Assembly: GCF_007859855.1 (NCBI RefSeq)
Contig: NZ_SJPK01000008.1
Location: 62,311-123,663 of the forward strand
Length of the DNA: 61,353 nucleotides
Source: Allorhodopirellula solitaria
GTDB taxonomy: Bacteria > Planctomycetota > Planctomycetia > Pirellulales > Pirellulaceae
Direction of reading: 5' to 3'
Shown here: positions 55,369 to 61,353 of the stretch, in pieces
How the letters are laid out: every line of letters begins with the position of its first letter
Position numbering within the stretch: the stretch's first letter is position 1
Program-made: the position numbers and the translations under genes
Notes under the pieces: generated by a model
The model's input: only the letters and a program-made list of their open reading frames with translations
Told to the model about the DNA's origin: nothing
Databases searched by the model: none

Positions 55369-56085
55369 TTACAATTTCCTGAGCGTTGCAAAATAGACTA
55401 TCTTAATCCGGTCGATCCGAAGGCAGTTAACCATCCGCTCATAAACAATACCCATTGCATAGAGAGGCGCCGCGATTCGCAGATACTCCGGGCGTCCTTC
55501 GACTAGCTTAAACTCCTCTACACAGAACCCAGCCTGCGACGCCAGTCGATAGAGATCATGTCTTGTATTGATTCTATACTGCGTTGGGAAAGTGTCAGCA
55601 GTTGGCCGACCTCTCCACCTATTGTATTTTGTGTGAAACCACGTTGGCGTCACCGTTGCCATTAATGCCATGTAGTGCCAGAAATTAGGGGTTTTAACGA
55701 CCAGCAAACCGCCAGGCTTCAAGACTCGATGCACTTCAGCTAGAAAATCACGCGGCGTTTCAACGTGCTCCAGCACATTATTGCTGACAGCAATGTCGAC
55801 TGACTCGCTGTCTAAAAAAGGCATGTCGTCACACATGCCAATGTAGGATTCATGGAGGAATGGATTGCCCTTCACTTCAGGTGACGGGTCAACACCGATA
55901 GCTCGCCTGACTTGGTCCCTGAAGTTCATATGCTCAAGGTATCCGCGTCCCGCACCCGCGTCGAGCAAGACAGTGGACGACCGATCCAGGTGAGGCAAGA
56001 CGATCTCTCGAAAGATCTGGTTATCCCATTTGTCTTGAAAGCTGGGGTAAAAGGCACGGTCCATCCATCTCGTCAGTTTTGACAT
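55369..56085 (-). CDS. Class I SAM-dependent methyltransferase, 238 aa
   Basis: The SAM-binding motif VLLDAGAGRGYLEHM (residues about 39-53), the acidic GVDPSPEVKGNP, then VDIAVSNNVLEHVETPRDFLAEVHRVLKPGGLLVVKTPN identify a Methyltransf_11/UbiE-like fold. Enzymes of this sort in glycan loci methylate sugars or lipid carriers. The gene lies 223 bases upstream of the two-domain oxidoreductase in the same direction. It seems richer in A and T than the genes to its left, as do the next 3 kb, a possible sign of transfer. Confidence 0.85.
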   Translation of the reverse strand: MSKLTRWMDRAFYPSFQDKWDNQIFREIVLPHLDRSSTVLLDAGAGRGYLEHMNFRDQVRRAIGVDPSPEVKGNPFLHESYIGMCDDMPFLDSESVDIAVSNNVLEHVETPRDFLAEVHRVLKPGGLLVVKTPNFWHYMALMATVTPTWFHTKYNRWRGRPTADTFPTQYRINTRHDLYRLASQAGFCVEEFKLVEGRPEYLRIAAPLYAMGIVYERMVNCLRIDRIKIVYFATLRKL

Positions 56086-57078
56086 CAGTTGATTCCACTT
56101 TTTTTCTGTTGCATCGCAATCTGCGACTCGCCTGCAAACGTCGGTATTCTTTGAGCAACTCCGGCAAAATCATTCTGCAGGTCTCTATTGAGACGAAGAC
56201 GCTACTTGTGGGGGATCCACCGTTCTCGCCGCTGGGTCATGACGCCAAGGAATTTGCCAGACGTACTTAGGACAGCTTGTTTCAAACACGCCCTCGACCC
56301 AAAGAGGGCATGCAGCAGATCAACACCCAAAGCATAGTTGCACCACCTGCGTTCAGCAATTCCAACTTCTCGGAATTCCATGGACGAAAGACTCTAGAAG
56401 AACCACCTCTCCACCCAATAGCTATATTCCGCAGAACCAAAACTAGCGTGTGTCCTGGCGAGCGTGGCCCGCGAACCGTGAAGCCTTTTCAGCTTATCTG
56501 CGAAACCCGACGTGAAGGAGGTGCGTTGCCTTGCCCTGGGAGCCTTCCGTTTTTAATGCCAATGGTGGAGGCAAGCGGGGAATTGTGGTGGAGCGCTGGA
56601 GGTGTTGAACCACAACAAGCAACTGCTTCGCCCTGAGGTGCTGAGCCAGCAGATTGCGAGAATGCACCACTGGCGATTGGACACCGAATCCATGCGATTG
56701 AATGCCACGACCAGGAAACGCAGCGTCACACCTGTGCTCTCGCGCAATGACGAAGTGACGGCGTTCGTTGAAACGGCAGTTGCCCCTTGCGACCGAACCC
56801 CGCCTGAGTCTCCTCCTCTGCTCTCGGTTGACATGGCTCAGCAGCGAATACCTCTGCTGGCACGCGATCAGATCGTACGAGCGATAACGCCACCATTCCA
56901 AGACAGCATTCGATCTGCGACACAGAATGCCTTCTGTAACGTTGACTTCAAGCAGACTGTCACTAAACTCTATTCCTATTGCCACGTCGCGAGATGCATC
57001 TGGGGATGATGATCCCGCCTCACACTGCTAGAATGCCTGATCTCCAGGCTCGCCCCCCTCCCACCGACAGCAAGTAAC
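56086..57078. other. Gene-poor 993-bp stretch
   Basis: Overlapping frames exist on both strands (for example 56602-57009 plus and 56494-56985 minus), but none has family character, a ribosome site or a signal peptide. The region may hold a decayed gene or transposase. Its neighbours are the methyltransferase (leftward) and TauD-like (rightward) genes, so divergent promoters are expected. Confidence 0.4.
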
Positions 57079-57855
57079 ATGGAATTTTTGACGGAAATCA
57101 AGCTTCGCACTGCTGACCCAATGGAAGCGTCGGAGATTGCGAGAAAAGCCCTCGAAGGCTCGAAAGTCGTCAAAGTTGTCCCAGAGTGGTACCTTGGCGA
57201 CCTCCGTGCGTTCTACGACGTCTTTACTGATAATATCGGTGTAGCACAGAATATCGGGGAGGATTTTACAAAGGGGGGGGCTCAGACCGGAGAGAAGTGG
57301 CTGGAGATCCGCTACGACGCCGACATCCCAGACGTTTCAGCCTACCGGCACAGCAAGAACGCCCAACCGCTGCACACAGACGAGTCCTATATTCCAGATC
57401 CTGCCGATATCATGGTCTTCTACAGCGTGAACAAAGCGCTCAAAGGTGGTGCTACCACATTCGTCGACGGACCGGTTCTTGTCAAATATCTGCAGGAAAA
57501 CGCGTCGGAACTACTAGAGCGATTGACCACCGCCCCAGTAACCTATCGCAAGTCTGAGCAGGCACGGACCGAGAAGATTATCGACATCAAGCCCGATGGT
57601 AGCATCCATTTCAACTTCAACTACTACTGCATAGACAAGAACGAAACCGAGCCAAACAAAACGCTCAACCAGAATTTCTTCGATTTCCTCCAGAGCTATG
57701 TTGCGCACTCTCACATGATTGAAAAGGTCACTCTGAACCCAGGAGAAGCAGTCCTCTGGTGGGACGAACTTGTCCTGCACGGCCGAACCTCCTATGAAGT
57801 TGAGAAGACCGATGATCGGTTCATCTGGAAAACGGGTTTCAAATGGAAAGCATAG
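57079..57855 (+). CDS. TauD/TfdA-family Fe(II)/2-oxoglutarate dioxygenase
   Basis: A 258-aa oxygenase. The metal triad is visible as H99-x-D101 (PLHTDESYIP) and H234 (ELVLHGRTSYEV), with R247 (DDRFIW) to bind 2-oxoglutarate. Such enzymes hydroxylate small molecules or carrier-bound residues. In a glycan locus it could act on a sugar substituent or an amino-acid-derived group. The stop overlaps the next start by 13 bases, so the aldo/keto reductase-like gene is coupled to it. Confidence 0.87.
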   Translation: MEFLTEIKLRTADPMEASEIARKALEGSKVVKVVPEWYLGDLRAFYDVFTDNIGVAQNIGEDFTKGGAQTGEKWLEIRYDADIPDVSAYRHSKNAQPLHTDESYIPDPADIMVFYSVNKALKGGATTFVDGPVLVKYLQENASELLERLTTAPVTYRKSEQARTEKIIDIKPDGSIHFNFNYYCIDKNETEPNKTLNQNFFDFLQSYVAHSHMIEKVTLNPGEAVLWWDELVLHGRTSYEVEKTDDRFIWKTGFKWKA

Positions 57856-58580
57856 GGAATTGGCTTGGGTTGAGCAGAATCAGCCTTGGAACCATGCGAT
57901 TTCAGGACAAGTGCCTGAGCAAAGCGGCAGTGCAAGAGATAATCGAGTCGTGCTTTGAAAAAGGGATTTCGACGCACCATTCTTCGCATGAGTACAATTC
58001 CTACAGCCTGTATGCAGAATCCCTCCGCGGTTCATCGTGTCGCGCCCACGTCAAACATATCGTCAAGCTGTCTTCGCCTCATTTTGAGGACAATGAGTTC
58101 TCGGGAGGCCAACTGACCAAGCACGTCGACAGGGAGTTGAAATCCCTGGGAGTCGATTGCATCGACGTCCTGCAGTGGCTAGTGAGATCCAAGCCCATCA
58201 ACGACATAGATCGGCTTGCAACACTAGCTGACCAGCGTGAAGAAATGGAAGAATGCTTTAGCAAGCTCAAGCAATCTGGCAAGATCAAGTCCGTCTTCAG
58301 CTTCCCCTATTCGGTTTCCTTCGCAAGGCAAGTGATTGGTCTTCACGGCGTCGATGGAGTCATTGCATACTTAAATAGAAACGAGACCCAATACGCTCCG
58401 CTGGCAAATGAACATCCGTTTATCGCCATCCGTCCATTGAACGCCGGCAGGCTCGTTGGCTCTCAGAACCCCGAGCAGGATATTTTTGATTGCGTTCGAT
58501 TCGTTGAGAGACACCGGCATTGCTTGACACAGATAGCAAGCATCAATTCGCCTCAGCAGACTACGGCATGGGCTGGCTAA
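57843..58580 (+). CDS. Aldo/keto reductase-like protein with altered active site
   Basis: A TIM-barrel of the aldo/keto reductase type, 245 aa (family usually 280-320): LGLSRISLGTMRF, GISTHHSSHEYNSY, KHIVKLS, LGVDCIDVLQWLV, LKQSGKIKSVFSFPYS. Of the catalytic tetrad Asp-Tyr-Lys-His, Y51 and K75 remain, but the Asp position is H46 and the His position is L113. The C-terminal NADP-binding end is short. It may have a new reaction or a non-enzymatic role with the dioxygenase whose gene it overlaps by 13 bases. Confidence 0.75.
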   Translation: MESIGNWLGLSRISLGTMRFQDKCLSKAAVQEIIESCFEKGISTHHSSHEYNSYSLYAESLRGSSCRAHVKHIVKLSSPHFEDNEFSGGQLTKHVDRELKSLGVDCIDVLQWLVRSKPINDIDRLATLADQREEMEECFSKLKQSGKIKSVFSFPYSVSFARQVIGLHGVDGVIAYLNRNETQYAPLANEHPFIAIRPLNAGRLVGSQNPEQDIFDCVRFVERHRHCLTQIASINSPQQTTAWAG

Positions 58581-58686
58581 CGCTTGAAGTGGCCTCCAAT
58601 ATTCGGACCATGAGCTAAGGCGTCCTTCGGAAATAACTTACCCGATTGGTGTTGAGTTGCGAAGTTGAAATCCGCATACTCTTTGC

Positions 58687-59154
58687 ATGCCGGATGCAAC
58701 ACTGGTCGATGGACTCCGATCTAAGTATAACTCGCTCGTCGATGATCTCGATGAACGTGGTAGGCGTCGTTGGGCTGCCACCGAAGCGATCGCGATTGGT
58801 CGTGGTGGTATTACAGCAGTTGCGACCGCTACTGGCTTATCGGATCGCACCGTCAAGAATGGTATCGCCGAACTTCAAAGCAAGACGCCACTGACATCAG
58901 GGCGACAACGTCGCCCTGGTGGCGGTCGAAAACCGCTTGAGCCCCACCAAACCCAGCTGGTTTCTGCCATCGAGGCATTGGTCGAGCCAAGCGAGCGAAG
59001 TGATCCGCAGTCGCCGCTACGATGGACCTGCAAGAGCCTGACGAATCTACAAACGGAGTTGAATTCGCAGGGCTTCCAAGTTGGGCGTACCAAGATTTCA
59101 GAAGTCCTTCGTGCTTTGGGCTACTCACTACAAGGCAATCGTAAAACCAGAGAG
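58687..59154 (+). pseudogene. ISAzo13-family transposase, N-terminal part, interrupted
   Basis: 156 codons match the N-terminus of ISAzo13-type transposases: LRSKYNSLVDDLDERGRRRWAATEAIAIGRGGITAVATATGLS, RRPGGGRKPL, SDPQSPLRWTCKSLTNL, LRALGYSLQGNRKTREG. The frame is broken at that point by the ISKra4-like element; the protein continues in frame at 60765. A probable left end of the element lies near 58620-58650 (GGAAATAACTTACCCG). Confidence 0.85.
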
Positions 59155-59191
59155 GGGTGCGATCCGCTTGATGCGCTCGACGAGTCCTGCA

Positions 59192-60652
59192 TCACGCTGT
59201 TTCCAAATTGATAAGGTCGCCGACGGTCAGTTTTGACTGGAGCCAGTTCTCATAGACAGCATCCCACACTCCACTGAGCAGCAGACAACGAAGTGTCATC
59301 GTTTGTTGACCGCCTTCCTTCTTCCAACGCATCCCCGACAGCTTCATCCGTTCGCTGACGATCTGTTTGCATGCGGACTCCACCACGCCGCTTCCGATCG
59401 GATACCCTCGAGACTTCATCCCCGCGTAATCCATGAAACGATGATGGCGACGAAGGTACCGCTCCGCTTTTTCAGCATCCTCGCTGCCCGACTTCTTGTA
59501 ACCGTACAGCTTTCGCATCGCAGCAATGCTGCGGAACATCCGCCCGTGGCCGCCGGGCTGAAGAAGCAACCACCTGGCATGTTCGAGCCACTCCTTTCGC
59601 TTCGTCCTGTCTTTGCCAAACTTCAAGGCGTCGGCAATGATTGTCAATCGCTCGGCGGCGTGATAGTAATCCACGACGCGGGTGATCTTGATCCGCCGAC
59701 CGTCAACGAAAAACTTGCTCAGCGTGTTCCGCCAATAAGCCGTTTCGACTTTGCCGGCGTCGCTGACGTACACGATCTCCGGGACACGATCATCGCAGCG
59801 ACGAATCGTGGCCTTCAGAAGACTGGTCAGTTGATTCGAAAGCGTCACTTGGTTGGTTTCGGGAACGCGTCCAAGGTAGACTGTTCCCACTTTCTTGCCG
59901 CCGGCGATCACGCTGACGCAGGCGACGCTGGCCATCTCGAAGAAACTCCACGGTGCCAAGCCCAGCGACACCCCATCGCGGCTGACCGACAACACGGGCT
60001 TTTGTCCGTCTTTGCGGGCCTGATTGATCAGTTCGATTAGCCGGTCCACTCGAGCGTCTTGGCCAAGCGGTTCCATGCCACCGGCCAGTGTCGCGATGAG
60101 TCGTCGGAGTTTTTCGGTTCCGATTCGGGTTCCCATCTGGTCGGCGATCATTTCGCGGGTGCGTCCCTGAGAACTTCCGCAAGCGGCGAACTGCTGACCA
60201 ATCCGGCTTGCCGCTGCCGGAGTGAATCCATCTTCGATGCCCAGGAGAATTTCCAGGGGAAAGATCGTCCGACCACCGCGTCCGCGTCGGTAGCGGGCTC
60301 GCATCAGCGAGACCTTGCCGAATCGCGTGACGATGTCCGAGCGAAGCGACGTGCCCTGAAGTCGGCGGTGGGATTTTCCGCGATACGATACGGTGCCCGG
60401 CATGTCCTCGGGCTGTGGTTGCAGACGCGAAAAGATCGCCTGGATCAATTGCTTTCCAAGTTCGCGAAGTTGTTCATGCAAATCATTCTCCAGGTCGTTG
60501 GTTCTTGGAGCTGTTGGCGGTTCGCCGGCGAACCGCCCGATCAGCTCGCCCGCTTGCCGTCGAAACTCCGTGGTCAGTTCGTCAACCAGGGATTGAATTT
60601 CAGAATCTGCGATTGCTTGAGTGAGGCTTCCGACGATACCTTTGACATCCAT
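59192..60652 (-). CDS. ISKra4-family transposase, intact, 486 aa
   Basis: A DDE transposase of the ISKra4 type. Landmarks are the N-terminal acidic helices, RFGKVSLMRARYRRGRGGRTIFPLE near residue 110, LSVSRDGVSLGLAPW with the first catalytic Asp, VYVSDAGKVETAYW with the second, and the conserved YPIGSGVVESACKQIVSERMKLSGMRWKKEGGQ with the Glu. The frame is full length and ends 37 bases from the IS end, so the element may still be active. The ribosome site (GGAAAGGAAG) is buried in a hairpin just upstream. Confidence 0.93.
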   Translation of the reverse strand: MDVKGIVGSLTQAIADSEIQSLVDELTTEFRRQAGELIGRFAGEPPTAPRTNDLENDLHEQLRELGKQLIQAIFSRLQPQPEDMPGTVSYRGKSHRRLQGTSLRSDIVTRFGKVSLMRARYRRGRGGRTIFPLEILLGIEDGFTPAAASRIGQQFAACGSSQGRTREMIADQMGTRIGTEKLRRLIATLAGGMEPLGQDARVDRLIELINQARKDGQKPVLSVSRDGVSLGLAPWSFFEMASVACVSVIAGGKKVGTVYLGRVPETNQVTLSNQLTSLLKATIRRCDDRVPEIVYVSDAGKVETAYWRNTLSKFFVDGRRIKITRVVDYYHAAERLTIIADALKFGKDRTKRKEWLEHARWLLLQPGGHGRMFRSIAAMRKLYGYKKSGSEDAEKAERYLRRHHRFMDYAGMKSRGYPIGSGVVESACKQIVSERMKLSGMRWKKEGGQQTMTLRCLLLSGVWDAVYENWLQSKLTVGDLINLETA

Positions 60653-60710
60653 GAGGCTTCCTTTCCTGCGGTGTTAGTTTGAGCACCAACATTTTGCAGG
60701 AGGAAGCCTC
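60653..60710 (-). promoter_or_regulatory. Hairpin covering the transposase ribosome-binding site
   Basis: GAGGCTTCCT (60653-60662) pairs with AGGAAGCCTC (60701-60710); TTCCTGC/GCAGG extends the stem with a bulge. On the transposase strand the arm next to the ATG holds the purine-rich ribosome site. The same hairpin is present in the partial copy at 65-122. Confidence 0.65.
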
Positions 60711-60764
60711 TTTTCATGAATACCAATCTCGCCGGATCACAGGCGCACTACGCGGATCGCACCC

Positions 60765-60913
60765 CCAGAGAGGGCAGGGATCATCCCGATCGCGATCTAC
60801 AATTCCAACACACTGCGGCGCGAGTCAAAGCGTATTGGCGTGGCGGAAGACCAGCGGTTTCCGTGGACACGAAAAAGAAAGAAGTACTTGGAAAGGTTCT
60901 TCTCGGAATTTAG
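60765..60913 (+). pseudogene. ISAzo13-family transposase, middle fragment
   Basis: After the ISKra4 insertion the protein continues as REGRDHPDRDLQFQH, then AYWRGGRPAVSVDTKKKEVLG, the family block with VSVDTKKKE. The frame then runs into GGTTCTTCTCGG at 60895 and a stop, and the rest of the transposase (roughly 200 residues) is missing. The break coincides with the end of an ISL3-type element. The fragment is not functional. Confidence 0.85.
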
Positions 60914-61353
60914 TGGCACGTATTTTCCGGCATCAGATCGAGTTTGCCGCAGTAAAACAGAATCCTGAGTCGGTAGTTGGCGAAGGAACGAAAGCCTCTT
61001 GCGGCTGACTTGATGGATTGAATCTTGCTATTGAATCCCTCGGCCAACCCATTAGTGACATGATGCCGAAAGTAGCTCAGCAGTCCAGGCAGATGCCTCT
61101 TGAGCATCCGCGCGACCTTCTTGATTGGCTCCAAGCGACTGCGAATCGCCCAGCCGTACCAAGAACGGAAGAACTCTCCCGCCGTGCCTGAATTCTCACT
61201 CAGCCAGAAATGACGAAAGTTCTCTTTGATAGCCCAAGCACGGCCCGTTTGAAGATCACTTTTCTGAAGGATCTGCATCTCGACCTGACCGTCCTCATCG
61301 AGATTCTCCTCGTTGTACAACAGCAACTGACGCAAGCCCGTCAAGCAATCATC
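60895..61353 (-). mobile_element. ISL3-family insertion sequence, partial at window edge
   Basis: The left end is placed at GGTTCTTCTCGG (60895), which resembles ISL3-type terminal repeats (GGCTCTT...) and is where the ISAzo13 transposase frame is lost. The other end is beyond the window. Confidence 0.6.
60910..61353 (-). CDS. ISL3-family transposase, C-terminal part
   Basis: At least 144 residues are visible and the frame is open to the window edge. GRAWAIKENFRHFW, then LKRHLPGLLSYFRHHVTNGLAEGFNSKIQSIKSAARGFRSFANYRLRILFYCGKL, matches the C-terminal third of ISL3 transposases (the TNG-EGFNSKIQ-IK-RGFRSF block). The N-terminal zinc-ribbon and catalytic Asp residues would lie outside the window. 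Whether the gene is whole cannot be judged. Confidence 0.85.
   Translation of the reverse strand, partial: DDCLTGLRQLLLYNEENLDEDGQVEMQILQKSDLQTGRAWAIKENFRHFWLSENSGTAGEFFRSWYGWAIRSRLEPIKKVARMLKRHLPGLLSYFRHHVTNGLAEGFNSKIQSIKSAARGFRSFANYRLRILFYCGKLDLMPENTCH

Larger units (their letters stand above)
59155..60764 (-). mobile_element. Complete ISKra4-like insertion sequence, 1610 bp
   Basis: The ends carry 13-bp perfect inverted repeats, GGGTGCGATCCGC (59155-59167) and GCGGATCGCACCC (60752-60764). A further TGCGC match follows after four bases. The element is flanked by an 8-base target duplication CCAGAGAG (59147-59154 and 60765-60772). Removing it restores the ISAzo13 transposase frame. It holds one intact transposase gene. 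A second copy ends at base 176 of the window. Confidence 0.92.

Noticed and set aside
56494-56985. A 163-codon minus-strand frame
   Set aside because: No recognisable motif, a competing plus-strand frame, and no translation signal; left as unexplained sequence.

Overview
The window looks like a chromosomal contig from a planctomycete of the Rhodopirellula/Pirellulaceae type. This is inferred from gene content, not measured: very large secreted or membrane genes of unknown function, a Tat-exported Gfo/Idh/MocA oxidoreductase, a PEP-CTERM protein, many palindromic intergenic repeats, and few intact transposases. No rRNA, tRNA or CRISPR array was recognised.

Layout. (1) 1-4.1 kb: the end of an ISKra4-like element that has cut a hypothetical gene, two small membrane proteins, a lipoprotein, and a divergent RNase HII-like protein. 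(2) 4.2-11.9 kb: a complete Na+-translocating NADH:quinone oxidoreductase operon, nqrABCDEF, followed by apbE. The ApbE protein carries a C-terminal NqrM-like domain, so the flavin-transfer and metal-centre maturation factors appear fused in one polypeptide. (3) 12-26.8 kb, minus strand: a DUF420 membrane protein, then a coupled chain of two giant exported membrane proteins (about 1490 and 2843 aa) and a cysteine desulfurase, joined by two 4-base GTGA overlaps. (4) 27.4-34.1 kb: a Tat-exported oxidoreductase, a sugar isomerase-like protein, a 995-aa secreted protein and a PEP-CTERM protein. (5) 34.4-41.3 kb: two sets of small CsbD-like and membrane-anchored proteins. Each set is preceded by a good sigma-54 (-24/-12) promoter match, and the larger set ends in an NtrC-type activator and an HPt protein. 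This is the best candidate for an undescribed, self-contained stress system. (6) 41.3-43.9 kb: membrane proteins and a squalene-cyclase-repeat protein. (7) 44.5-58.6 kb: a surface-polysaccharide locus with WecB, a PglE/PglD/PglC-like trio, a GT4 glycosyltransferase, a heparinase-like protein, a two-domain oxidoreductase, a methyltransferase, a TauD-like dioxygenase and an odd aldo/keto reductase. It is interrupted by a 100-bp tandem repeat array beside a Y1 transposase-like protein that has lost both catalytic motifs. (8) 58.6-61.35 kb: nested insertion sequences, with an ISKra4-like element inside an ISAzo13-like transposase gene that is itself cut by an ISL3-type element running off the end.

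The nqr operon would supply sodium-motive force. Its maturation functions are carried by the last gene. The polysaccharide locus probably makes an amino-sugar-containing surface glycan. The sigma-54 block looks like an envelope or stress response with its own regulator but no sensor kinase in the window.
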